Assembly (NCBI GenBank): GCA_964577955.1
Contig: CAZOAZ010000013.1
Coordinates: 1 to 64,000 of the forward strand
Reading direction: 5' to 3'
Length of the DNA stretch: 64,000 nucleotides
Source of the DNA: CADEEX01 sp964577955
GTDB taxonomy: Bacteria > Acidobacteriota > Vicinamibacteria > Vicinamibacterales > CAVVIG01
Shown here: positions 1-13,400 of the stretch, in pieces
How positions within the stretch are numbered: position 1 is the stretch's first letter
How the letters are laid out: the number at the start of each line of letters is the position of its first letter
Notes under the pieces: model-generated
What the model saw: only the letters and a program-made list of their open reading frames with translations
The model's database searches: none
What the model was told of the DNA's origin: nothing
Position numbers and translations under genes: made by a program

Positions 1-58
1 ATTTCCACACGCATCATCGAAAACGCATTGACGTGGAGAGCCGCTTCATAGAAGAGCC

Positions 59-116
59 CGCAGAGCACGCAGAGACTCATAAGCATTAAGAAAATTATGG
101 CTCTGCGGTCTCTGCG
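59..116. repeat. Imperfect inverted repeat (CGCAGAG type)
   Basis: The arm at 59-74 (CGCAGAGCACGCAGAG) pairs with 101-116 at 14 of 16 positions across a 26-nt AT-rich loop. It lies just past the stop of the leftmost PKS-operon gene, so it could end that transcript, but it lacks a U-tract and looks like a dispersed CAGAG repeat. Nothing else is seen in 1-145. Confidence 0.55.
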
Positions 117-145
117 AGTTCGGTGTGAAGTTCTTCGTGACAGCC

Positions 146-958
146 TTACTCGTGTTCATCTGCCAGGCGGCGCGCGAAATCGACGAAGCCCAGGCGTTTC
201 ATCACGCCATGAGCCAGCGACGGCGACAGGACTTTCAGCATCAACACGGGCCACATCGGCAGCGGATTGACGATCTGCTCGTGCCGATCGTGACGCACGG
301 CCCGCACCACCGCCTCGGCCACCTGTTCGGGGGACGATTCGCGCGCGAGCGCCGGCGGACGCATGCCGTGTGACGCCCACATGCCGACCCGGGAGACGAG
401 TCCCGGACAGATGACCGACGCGCTCACGCCCGATCCCTGCAACTCGTCGCGCAGTGCGCCCGTCCATTCGACCAGCGCCGCTTTGCTGGCGGAATATGCC
501 GCCTCGTAGCCCAGCCCCTGCTTTCCCACGACTGACGCCATCGACACGATGTGGCCGCAGCGTCGCTCGATCATGCCGGGCAGCAGGAGCCTCGACAGCA
601 AGAGCGGAGCCGTCACGTTGGTGTCGATGATGCGCGAAATGTTCTCCGGAGGCTGATCCACGAACCGGACGATGTCTTCGACGCCGGCGTTGTTGACGAG
701 GATGTCAATCGCTCCGAGTCCGGCTTCCACCTGCCCCACCAGAGCCGTTCTCGCAGTGGCGTTGGTGATATCGGCGGCGACGGCCAGCGTGCGGACACCC
801 AATGACGCGAGTACCCGAGCGACCCCGTGCAGTGGCTCGGGCGTGCGTGCGGCCACGGCAACGTGGACTCCGTGCTGGGCGAGCGCGCGCGCGATGCATG
901 GTCCAATCCCTCGCGAGCCGCCGGTGACGAGCGCCACGCGTCCGCGCAGATCTCGCAT
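146..958 (-). CDS. Short-chain dehydrogenase/reductase, last gene of the PKS operon
   Basis: A 270-residue classical SDR. The Rossmann NAD(P) motif TGGSRGIG is at 12-19, NNAG at 89-92, and the catalytic Ser142, Tyr155 and Lys159 (YSASK) are all present. The C-terminal 60 residues are longer and more hydrophobic than in FabG, as in SDRs acting on lipid-like substrates. It starts 4 nt after the stop of PKS D, so it is very likely co-transcribed with it. I infer a tailoring role, reducing a ketone or oxidising an alcohol on the finished polyketide. The substrate cannot be read from the sequence. Confidence 0.88.
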   Translation of the reverse strand: MRDLRGRVALVTGGSRGIGPCIARALAQHGVHVAVAARTPEPLHGVARVLASLGVRTLAVAADITNATARTALVGQVEAGLGAIDILVNNAGVEDIVRFVDQPPENISRIIDTNVTAPLLLSRLLLPGMIERRCGHIVSMASVVGKQGLGYEAAYSASKAALVEWTGALRDELQGSGVSASVICPGLVSRVGMWASHGMRPPALARESSPEQVAEAVVRAVRHDRHEQIVNPLPMWPVLMLKVLSPSLAHGVMKRLGFVDFARRLADEHE

Positions 959-962
959 TGAA

Positions 963-4955
<3,993 letters not shown>

Positions 4956-4969
4956 TGCGCGATGATGGC

Positions 4970-5827
4970 TCAGTAGAACCCGCTCGGCAGGGATAAGAGC
5001 GGGACGTCGTCGGTGAGCCAGCGAGCCTGATGGGCGTCAACGACGAGAAGTTCCTCGAATTTGGCGCCGAAGCCCGCCGCACCCAAGTGAGGCTCGATCG
5101 CCCATGGGCCGATCTTGTCTCCCGAATGCCAGGGGCCCAGGACCTCAGGAAAGAAACCTCGGCTGATCAGTGCCCAGAAGCTATAGAGGCTGAATGGACC
5201 AACGATGCCCGGAAGTCTGCGGTACCGGCTGTAATGGAGACGGTGGGCGATCGCCTCAAATGGATATCGCTGGTGAAGGTTGTCGTAGCCCTCAGACTGG
5301 AGGCGGTCGTCGATTTCGTGCCAGATATCCCCTGTTTTCTTGTCGGCCCGCGCGAAGAGTTTGGGGATTTCTTCCCGGAACCTCAGCAGGAGCGCTCGTA
5401 GTTTCTGGAGTTCCGGGTTGGGAACGAAAGAAAACGTGAATGCGGCATCCGCCATGTAGCCATCGAGAATCGGCGCCGTGTCCAGGATCACGACTTGCTC
5501 CGCCTCGAACGGGCGTTTCGAATTGAGGAAACTCCAGTATCCCCAGAGTCCCTTCGGCACGCGGTCCAAACGGGTTTGCGTACCGAACCACACGAAAGAC
5601 GTATGAAAGTACGCACGGACACCATGGTCACGCAGGTACGTGTCCATCAGGGCCGCCGTCTTCTGTTCGGTCCAGCCCTCGCGGATTTCCCGGCCGATGT
5701 CGAGAATGCAGCGAAACGCCAGGTCCTGTGCCCTGCGAAATCCTTCGAGTTCTTCGGCGGTCGGAAACGGTGGAGCGAGCGCCTTCACCTCCGAAAGCCT
5801 GGACCGAATCGGGTCGAGAGAGATCAC
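4970..5827 (-). CDS. M24-family metallopeptidase-like protein (creatinase/aminopeptidase P fold)
   Basis: A 285-residue pita-bread-fold protein. Candidate metal ligands fall in canonical order: Asp116 and Asp127 (11 apart, in VILDTAPILDGYMAD), His195 or His198, Glu245 (AIEPHLG) and Glu258/259 (KFEELLVV). The family includes Xaa-Pro aminopeptidases, creatinases and some non-peptidase members. It sits between the halogenase and PKS D with gaps of 49 and 14 nt, so it belongs to the operon. A peptidase is unexpected in a cluster with no NRPS or peptide module. It could hydrolyse an amide or ester on the product, act in self-resistance, or have a changed chemistry; none of these is shown by sequence. 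Confidence 0.8.
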   Translation of the reverse strand: MISLDPIRSRLSEVKALAPPFPTAEELEGFRRAQDLAFRCILDIGREIREGWTEQKTAALMDTYLRDHGVRAYFHTSFVWFGTQTRLDRVPKGLWGYWSFLNSKRPFEAEQVVILDTAPILDGYMADAAFTFSFVPNPELQKLRALLLRFREEIPKLFARADKKTGDIWHEIDDRLQSEGYDNLHQRYPFEAIAHRLHYSRYRRLPGIVGPFSLYSFWALISRGFFPEVLGPWHSGDKIGPWAIEPHLGAAGFGAKFEELLVVDAHQARWLTDDVPLLSLPSGFY

Positions 5828-5876
5828 GGATACGCTCCAAGACGATTGCGATGAGGCGTGCCGTCTCGCCGGATCG

Positions 5877-7559
5877 TCATCGCGCGCCGATCGGCAGGAA
5901 GGCCTTGAACGCCGCCAGGCCCATCTCTCTCACATCCGGGGGCGCCTGCGTCAGCGACCAGATGAAGCTGCGGACGGCCACCGATGGGCGACTGAGATGA
6001 ATGACCTTCGACGACGGGTCGCCAAGACCAAGGGCCGGGGAGTGGAATGGGGCCTCGCGTACCAGTTGGAAGATCCGGTTGCAGGTCTCCTGGATCGTCT
6101 GCTCTCCCCGTTCGACCTTCAGCATCTCGGCAAATGACTTGGCGAACAGCTCGCCGTATCCCGGATGGTTGCTGGAGAACAGTCCGAGCGGAGGCTCCTG
6201 CGCATCGGGCAGCACCGATTCGTCGCGCGTCTTGAGATACGTCTGATAGATGAGGCCGAGCCGGTAGTCGCCGAGCCCGACGCCGATCGCCCACAGGCGA
6301 TACCAGGCGTTCCACAGATCAAAGGATCGGAAGGACAGATAGGTCGCGTAGGTGAGCTCGTCGTTGCGGGCGACGTGGGCGTTCATCAGCCGTTCGCAGT
6401 ATTCGAAGCGCTCGGCGCGCAGGTCGTCGTCGTTCAAGGCCTTCATCAACCGCGCGGCGAGGGCATTGAGCATCTCGGTCGAATTGGCCAGCCCGCGCGA
6501 GAACATCGCGTCGAGAAAGCCGCTGCCGTGCGCGCCGGACGTCATGATCCACCGGTCACCGACCGCCTGCGTCACGGTATTCTGCATGCGGCCGGTCGAC
6601 ACCCACTCGCGAATGGCTTTGGCCTTCTTGAACTGCTCCTTGATGCTCGGGAAGCGCTCGAGGAAGGCGAACCACTCCTGTTCGGGTGTCTGATCGGCGG
6701 GCTTCGGAAAGCGCGCGTTGTCCAGGCTCAAGCCGATGCTGCAGGCGGCGTTGGTGGAGCCCTTGCGGTTGTCGAACGGAATCACCCACAGCCAGCCGCC
6801 GTCGAAAAGATGGTGGCAGGTCCCGCTGTACCAGCGCTCGGGCATGCGCGGCACGCCATTGGGAAGCGTGAGATCGTCGTACGGCGTCACGTCGACCATG
6901 TGACTGAAGACGCAGCGCGTGTTGACACGCAGGCGCGGCGGATTGTCCCGCAGCCCCCAGATGCGGCTGAGCAGGGAGAATGGTCCGGTCGCGTCGACCA
7001 CGTAGCGTGCGTGGAAGACGGCCCCCTTATTGGACCGGATGGTGACCACGTCAGCCCGGACGTCCACGTGCTCGATCGGCGTGTTGAAGCACAGCCTGGC
7101 GCCGTAGTGGGCAGCGGTGTTGCTCAAGAACGCGTCGATGTCCTGCCGGAACAGATGGGCCTCGTAGCCTTCGCCGAGCGGCGGGATCACGAGCTGGGTC
7201 GCTTCTTCGGGGCGCTGGTGCTCGCCTTCGCGGTGATAGACGAAGCCGAAGTTCCGTTTGATCCCGCACGACGAGGTCACGTACTTGTGCACCGCTTCGC
7301 CGGAGCTGAAGCACTTGCGGATTTCGGGGATGTCGTAGCGTTCGCCGATGATCTTGAGGGTGCGCCAGGTGTGGCGGACGGTCGACTCGCCGAGCGCGAA
7401 CTTCGGGTGCTGGCTCGCATCGACGATCAGGACCTTGTAGCCGTGGCGCGCCAGGATGATCCCGAGCAGGCTGCCCTCGAACCCGCATCCCAGGATGGCG
7501 ACGTCGAAGAGATCCGAATCGCGGCCGTTCTTGACCGCGACCGTCGCTTGGTCGTTCAT
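5877..7559 (-). CDS. Flavin-dependent halogenase-like FAD oxidoreductase
   Basis: About 560 residues from the ATG at 7559, which has a GGGAGGGAAGG ribosome site about 6 nt upstream; an upstream in-frame start at 7622 lacks one. The N-terminal FAD motif GCGFEG is at about 24-29. The halogenase signature WxWxIP is present as WLWVIP (about 256-261). A Lys in CGIKRNFGF (about 101) lies where the catalytic lysine of FAD halogenases is expected. The C-terminal 200 residues resemble those of halogenases acting on carrier-bound or free substrates. In the operon it would chlorinate or brominate the polyketide or its starter using FADH2, O2 and halide. A separate flavin reductase is not in the window. 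A non-halogenating monooxygenase is the main alternative. Confidence 0.78.
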   Translation of the reverse strand: MNDQATVAVKNGRDSDLFDVAILGCGFEGSLLGIILARHGYKVLIVDASQHPKFALGESTVRHTWRTLKIIGERYDIPEIRKCFSSGEAVHKYVTSSCGIKRNFGFVYHREGEHQRPEEATQLVIPPLGEGYEAHLFRQDIDAFLSNTAAHYGARLCFNTPIEHVDVRADVVTIRSNKGAVFHARYVVDATGPFSLLSRIWGLRDNPPRLRVNTRCVFSHMVDVTPYDDLTLPNGVPRMPERWYSGTCHHLFDGGWLWVIPFDNRKGSTNAACSIGLSLDNARFPKPADQTPEQEWFAFLERFPSIKEQFKKAKAIREWVSTGRMQNTVTQAVGDRWIMTSGAHGSGFLDAMFSRGLANSTEMLNALAARLMKALNDDDLRAERFEYCERLMNAHVARNDELTYATYLSFRSFDLWNAWYRLWAIGVGLGDYRLGLIYQTYLKTRDESVLPDAQEPPLGLFSSNHPGYGELFAKSFAEMLKVERGEQTIQETCNRIFQLVREAPFHSPALGLGDPSSKVIHLSRPSVAVRSFIWSLTQAPPDVREMGLAAFKAFLPIGAR

Positions 7560-7672
7560 CGATCCTTCCCTCCCTGGGGCATCAGACCCTCGAGCTGTCG
7601 GCGAAACCACGCGGTCCGCCATTCTACGCGACCATTCCTCGTTCTCGAGGACATTGGCTGCATTCGAACGTT

Positions 7673-9034
7673 TCAGACCGGCGCCGGCAGCGTCTCGCTG
7701 CTCCGGCTGCCGGTCATCCGCCCGCGCGGCACGCGTCGTGCCTTCAGACGCAGCGGCACGCCGTGCCGGGCGCCCATCGCGATGTCATGGCGGAAGTCGA
7801 CATCGATTCCAGCGGGCTCCAAATCCCACCGCTGCACGATTTCAGCGAGCGCGATCCGCATCTCGTAATCGGACAGTCCGGCCCCCAGGCAACGGCGATG
7901 GCCGCCGCCAAAGGGCAGGAATTCGAACGGGCTGTACGAACGGTCGATGAACCGCTGCGGAATGAATGCGTCCGGTTCCGGATAGAGCTCGGCGTCGTGA
8001 TGAATCGCATTCACCGAGATGACCGCGGCCTCGCCGGGCTGCAAGCGGTGTCCGAGGATCTCGACCGGGGCCGCGCAAAGCCGGCCGACTTCCGACAGCA
8101 GCGTGTGGAGCCGCAACGTCTCGTTGCAGACCGCTGACAGATATGGAAGCTTGACCACGGTCCCGACGTCCGTGTCCGCTCGCTCCAGTTCATCGCGCAG
8201 CGTCTCCATCACCGCTGGATGCCGCGCAAGTTCGTACAGCGCCCAGGCCAACGCGGTCGCCGTGGTTTCGTGTCCCGCCAGCAAAATCGTGATCAGTTCG
8301 TCACGGATATCCGCGTCGCTCATCCGGCCGCCGTCGTCGTAGCTCGCCGCGAGCATCAGTTCCAGGACGTCGTCGGACCCGCCGCTGCGCGCACGGCGCA
8401 CGGCGAGATATCGATCCATCCAGTCGTTGAAGCGAGCCCGTGAACGCGCATATCGCCGCCAGAGTGGGAACCAGCCTCGCTGCAGTTCCGGAAAGAACAC
8501 GATCAGCGGATGCATCTGGCGCCAGAGCGCCCCGAGCACGTCCCGCCCTTCACGCGCGAAGGCTTCGTCCCTGGCGTCCCCGGCGCCAAAGACCAGCCGC
8601 ATGATCACGTCGAGGGAAATGGCGAGCGTGGTCTGGATCGCCTGCACCGTCTGCCCGGATTGCCAGGGCGCGATGTGCTGGTGAGTGACTTGACGGATGG
8701 TTTCGCCGTGTCCGTGATAGCTCCGACCGTGAAACGCCGGCAGGAGCAGTTGCCGCTCGCGCCGGTGGGCTTCTCCCCCCAGGACCCACAGCGACCCGGT
8801 GCCAGCGAGGCCGCCAAATCCTTCTTTCCAGAAGGCATCCCAGACGCCGGGATCGGCAGACAACACCTGCCGGGCGCCTGCAGACGAGAACACGAGGACA
8901 AACACCTTTCCCCGAAACTGCAGCCTGACCAGATCCCCGTAGCGCTCGCGCATCCGGACGGCGAACGTCCTCGGCTGGCGGACGGAAAGCCAGCGATCGC
9001 GCAAACTGACGTGGACGGATCCTCGAGGAGGCAC
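7673..9034 (-). CDS. Cytochrome P450 (first of a tandem pair)
   Basis: A 453-residue soluble bacterial P450, started from GTG at 9034 with a purine-rich AACGAGAAG upstream. The I-helix oxygen motif AGHETT is at 253-258, the K-helix ExxR at 305-308, and the haem loop FGGGHRRCLG gives the proximal Cys382. No membrane anchor is seen, and the N-terminus is slightly short. It resembles CYP110-like bacterial P450s, which often act on fatty or polyketide chains. It is 30 nt downstream of a second P450 with clear overall similarity, so the pair arose by duplication. Expected role: hydroxylation or epoxidation of the PKS product. A redox partner is not encoded nearby. Confidence 0.93.
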   Translation of the reverse strand: MPPRGSVHVSLRDRWLSVRQPRTFAVRMRERYGDLVRLQFRGKVFVLVFSSAGARQVLSADPGVWDAFWKEGFGGLAGTGSLWVLGGEAHRRERQLLLPAFHGRSYHGHGETIRQVTHQHIAPWQSGQTVQAIQTTLAISLDVIMRLVFGAGDARDEAFAREGRDVLGALWRQMHPLIVFFPELQRGWFPLWRRYARSRARFNDWMDRYLAVRRARSGGSDDVLELMLAASYDDGGRMSDADIRDELITILLAGHETTATALAWALYELARHPAVMETLRDELERADTDVGTVVKLPYLSAVCNETLRLHTLLSEVGRLCAAPVEILGHRLQPGEAAVISVNAIHHDAELYPEPDAFIPQRFIDRSYSPFEFLPFGGGHRRCLGAGLSDYEMRIALAEIVQRWDLEPAGIDVDFRHDIAMGARHGVPLRLKARRVPRGRMTGSRSSETLPAPV

Positions 9035-9064
9035 GATCGACTTCTCGTTATGCCGATCCGAACA

Positions 9065-10453
9065 TCAGACCGCGGACGGAACCGCTTCGGCTGCGGTTGG
9101 ACGAGAACTAAACGCGAACTTCGCTTCGGCTTCCAGTTCCTTGATGTGCAGCCGAACGCCGTACTTGGGTCCCATGGCAAGATCGAGCCGCACGTTGCGT
9201 TCAATGCCCGCGGGCTCGAAGTCCCAGCGGCTCACGATTTCAGCCACGGCAATGCGCACGGCACATTCCGCGAGCATCGCTCCCACGCAGCGCCGGTGAG
9301 CACCGCCGAACGGCAGAAACTCAGACGTGGTGTAGCTGCGTTCGATGAAGCGCTCGGGAACAAATTGATCGGGCTCAGGATACAGCGCGGGATCATGATG
9401 AATCGCCGTGATTGAGACGACCACAGCGGTCCCCGCCGGCACGGTGTGGCCGAGGATTTCCATTGGCGCGGCCAGGAGTCGTCCGCATTCGGGCAACACC
9501 GGGTGGAGGCGGATCCCTTCGTTGCAGACCGCCTTCAAGTACGGGAGCCTGACAACCAACCCGGGATCGGCCTCGGCTCCGGCGCGTTCCAGTTCGGTTC
9601 GCAGCTTTCGCAGCACCTCAGGGTTCCGGGCAAGCTCGTACAGGGTCCAGGCCACGCCTGCGGCGGTCGTTTGGTGCCCGCCCTGCAGGATGGTATTCAG
9701 CTCGTCGCAGATCTCGTCATCCCGCATCCGGCTGCCATCTTCCTGGCGGGCCGCCAGCATCCGTCCCAGAACATCGTCGGTCTCCCCTTCTGTGCCTCGC
9801 GCGCGACGCGCGAGCAGGAGGCGGCGCACCCACTGCGAGAACACGGTCTTGGCCGCGAGATAGCCCCGCCAGACGGGAACCCAGGGCCGCTGCAACCGGA
9901 GGGTCGCCAACGGCAGCAGCAGCGGACTTGTCGCATGCCTGAGCCCGTCCATGACGTCTCGCCCTTCCGCCATCAGCTTCGCGTCTTCGACCCCGAATAC
10001 CAGACGCAAGAGGACATCGCGCGAAATGTCGAGCGTGGTGTCGAGCGCTGGTCTGGTTTGACGCGGCTGCCATTTTTCGAGGTGGAATCGAGAGATCTCG
10101 CGGATGGTGCTGAGGTATCGGCTGACATGGTTGGCATTCACCGCCGGTGCAAAGAGTCTCCGCTCGCGCCGGTGGGCCTCGCCCTCCACGACCCAGAGCG
10201 ATGCCGGGCCGGCCACACCAGTGAACATGTCCTTGAAGACGGGGTCATAGCCCGCCGGGTCTGCGGCAAACACCTGTCTGGCGCCTTCGGGTGTAAGGAG
10301 CAGGACGTAATCCAGTCCGTGGATCCGGTATCGAGCCAGAGCGCCGAACTGTTCCCGGAACCACGTGTGCATCCTCAGCGGCTGCTGGACACTGCGCCAC
10401 ATTTGCAGCGGATTCAGCCGAACGGCTTTCGGGAGGGCGGCTGTTGACGTCAT
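9065..10453 (-). CDS. Cytochrome P450 (second of a tandem pair)
   Basis: 462 residues from the ATG at 10453, which overlaps the PKS C stop as ATGA and argues for translational coupling; a longer in-frame start would intrude into PKS C. Motifs are the I-helix GGHQTT (about 258-263), ExxR (Glu312, Arg315) and FGGAHRRCVG with haem Cys389. The I-helix carries Gln in place of the usual acidic Glu before TT (GHQTT against GHETT in its neighbour), which may alter proton delivery. It is a paralogue of the adjacent P450. Its probable role is a second oxidative tailoring step on the polyketide. Confidence 0.93.
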   Translation of the reverse strand: MTSTAALPKAVRLNPLQMWRSVQQPLRMHTWFREQFGALARYRIHGLDYVLLLTPEGARQVFAADPAGYDPVFKDMFTGVAGPASLWVVEGEAHRRERRLFAPAVNANHVSRYLSTIREISRFHLEKWQPRQTRPALDTTLDISRDVLLRLVFGVEDAKLMAEGRDVMDGLRHATSPLLLPLATLRLQRPWVPVWRGYLAAKTVFSQWVRRLLLARRARGTEGETDDVLGRMLAARQEDGSRMRDDEICDELNTILQGGHQTTAAGVAWTLYELARNPEVLRKLRTELERAGAEADPGLVVRLPYLKAVCNEGIRLHPVLPECGRLLAAPMEILGHTVPAGTAVVVSITAIHHDPALYPEPDQFVPERFIERSYTTSEFLPFGGAHRRCVGAMLAECAVRIAVAEIVSRWDFEPAGIERNVRLDLAMGPKYGVRLHIKELEAEAKFAFSSRPTAAEAVPSAV

Positions 10454-13400
10454 ACGGTGAGTACCTCCCACTCTGAATCCGTGTCTTTCGCTACCGGCGC
10501 GGCGGCGAGCCATTTTGCCGTCAGCTGTTCCAGCAGCAGCGCCGCCATTCGCCGCAGCGACGGACCTTCGAGCACGTTCTCGATTGGCAGCACCACGTTC
10601 AAACCCCTCTGTACTCTGGTCCGCAGTTCGACGGCCATCAGCGAGTCGATGCCGAGATTCGCGAGCGGCTGCTGGACGTCAATTTCTGACGGCGACGATC
10701 CCAGCACCTGCGCGAGCTGCTCGCGCAGGTAGGTTTCGAGCATCGACTGGCGCGCCTCCGGCTCCGCTTTGAACAGCGTCTCCAGCAGCTGGCTGTTCCC
10801 ACCGCCGCGAGTTGCCGCCGAGTCGGACTGGGCGCTTTGGCTGATCAGATCCGACAGGAGCGACGCTGCGGCGGCCTCCGCGGGGAATTCGCGCCAGTTC
10901 ACCGCCATCACACCGATCTGCGGCAGTGAGTCGTTCAAGAGCCGTTCGAAGATCTGCAGCCCGGCTTCCGGCGCGATCGGACTGACACCCATCAGCGCGG
11001 TTTGCTTGCGTGCGGCCTGATGAGACGCGGCCATCCCCACGTCGGCCCACGGACCCCAGTTGATACTCAACCCTGCCAGTCCCTGAACGCGGCGATGCGC
11101 AGCCAAGCTGTCCAGGAACGCATTGCCCGCCGCGTAACTCGCTTGACCGATCGAACCGAGCACGGCGGCCATCGACGAGAACATCACGAAGAAGTCGAGC
11201 GGCCGGTCGAGCGTGAGCGTGTGAAGATTCCAGGCGCCCGCGATCTTCGGGGCCATGACGCCGGTGAATCGCTGCCAATCCTGCTGCAGCAGCAGCCCGT
11301 CGTCGATGACACCTGCCGCGTGGATGATGCCGCGGAGCGGTGGGAGATCGCGATCGATGTCGGCGATCACCCGGGCCATCTGGCTCGCTGACGACACGTC
11401 GGCCTGGACCACCGAAACGTGCGCCCCTGCCTCCCGCAACGATGTCACCGTGGCGCGCGCACTCTCGGACGGTTCTCGACGCGCGACCAGGGTCAGGTGA
11501 CGCGCGCCTCGTTCCACCATCCACTGCGCCACGCGCAGCCCCAACCCGCCGACGCCGCCGGTGATCAGATAGCTGCCTTCAGCGCCGAAGGAGGTCCCCG
11601 TGGCCGGTGCGATCAACACATCCGGCAGGTCTCGCATCGACAGCACGATCTTTCCAATGTGCTTGCCGCGAGCCATTTCTCGAAACGCGTTCACGGCCTC
11701 ACGAATCGGATAGACCTGGTGCCGGAGCGGCTGCCAGACGCCCGCCGCCATTTCCTCGGCAAACTCTCGCCAGATCTCGTGGAATTGCGCGGGACGCGCC
11801 AGGGCCAGGCCCGCCAGATCGACGGGTATGTAGGCCGCACCTTTGCGGAACGGCCACAGCCCGACGCGACGATTCTCATAGAGATCGCGTTTGCCCAGTT
11901 CGAGAAACCGTCCGTACGGCGCCAACAGCGAGAGGCTCCGCACCATCAAGTCGCCGGCCAGCGAATTGAGGACGACGTCCACGCCCTCGCCGTTCGTGCG
12001 CGCCATCACCTCATCCGCAAACGACGCGGAGCGCGAATCCATGATGTGACGGATGCCGAGCGACTCGAGCAGTGCGCGTTTCTCCGGCGTGCCCGCGGTC
12101 GCGAAAATCTCCGCGCCGATCTGCTTCGCCACCTGGATCGCGGCGAGGCCGACGCCGCCCGCCGCCGCGTGAATCAGGACGCGCTCGCCACGCGTCAGTC
12201 GGCCCAGATGCTTCAGCGCGTAGATCACCGTCATGAAGACGATGGGCATCGTGGCCGCATCGTCCATGTCGAAGTCCGCAGGAATGGGCCTGACCATGGG
12301 CGCCGGCGTGGTGACGAACGTGCCGATGCTCCCGCCGGCAATCGCCACAACGCTCTGCCCAATCGCAAACTCTTCCACGCCGGGCCCGACTGCGACGATG
12401 GTGCCGGCGCACTCACTGCCCAACGGGACGGCTCCCGGAGGAAGATCCGGATAGAGGCCCAACGCTTTCAACACATCGTTGAAATTCAGCGCGGCCGCGG
12501 CGACTTGAATCTCAACCTCGCCGGACGCCGGCGGCCGACGCGCCGTGGCGCGCAGAGACATGTGATCCAGGATGCCGGGCTTGTCGCTCTCGAGGCGGAA
12601 GGGACGGTCGCCCGCAGGCGTCAGCGTCGGCCGATTCGCGGCCGCGTCCGACGACCAATGAGCCAGACGCGCCGCATAACGGATCCCTCCGCGGAACGCG
12701 ACCTGCCGCTCGATGTCGTCGGCGAACAGCTCCGCGACCAGCGCAGCGATCTCTGTGTCGTTTTCCTCCGCTGGACCCAGATCCACTTCAGTGCAGCGCA
12801 GTTCGGCGTGTTCGATCGCAATGACGCGTCCCAAGCCCAGGATCGGCGACTGACTGACGTTGACGGGGGCGGGAGTTGGGCCCACCGCCTGGGCACATCT
12901 GGTGATCAGCCACAGTTGCGGCGCCTGCCGCCACCCCGTCTTCTTGAGGCCTTGCACCAGATGGAGCACGCTGCGGCTTCCCAACTCTTGAGCCGTTTGC
13001 AGCGCGTCAATCGTCAGAAGTTCGGTGGGAGCCGCGTCGAGACCCCACAGATGAAGCAGGCCTCGCGGCGGCGTCTCGCCGAACGTCTCCTGCAGCAAAC
13101 GTCCGAATTCTTCCGGCTGCGCGGAGCCGAATTCGTCGGCAACGATGGTGACTACGGTGTCACCCTGCGCTTCCAGGCGTGTGGCGATCGCCTTTCCGAC
13201 TTCACCGCGATCCGCCAGAATCAACCAGTTGTAGGGGCGGGTCTCAGACCCGCCCTTACGAGACCCGGCAGACCCGCCTGCACCAAGCGGTTTCTCTTGC
13301 CACTGCGTCTCGTAGAGCCACTGGCTCGGGTCGTCCGCGCTCGCAGACCGCGCGGACTTCACACGCTGGAGGCGCAGGCCGCGCGCCTCGAGCAGCACCT

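Noticed and set aside
59..116. Intrinsic terminator of the PKS operon
   Set aside because: The hairpin is imperfect and has no U-tract on the minus strand; kept as a repeat only.
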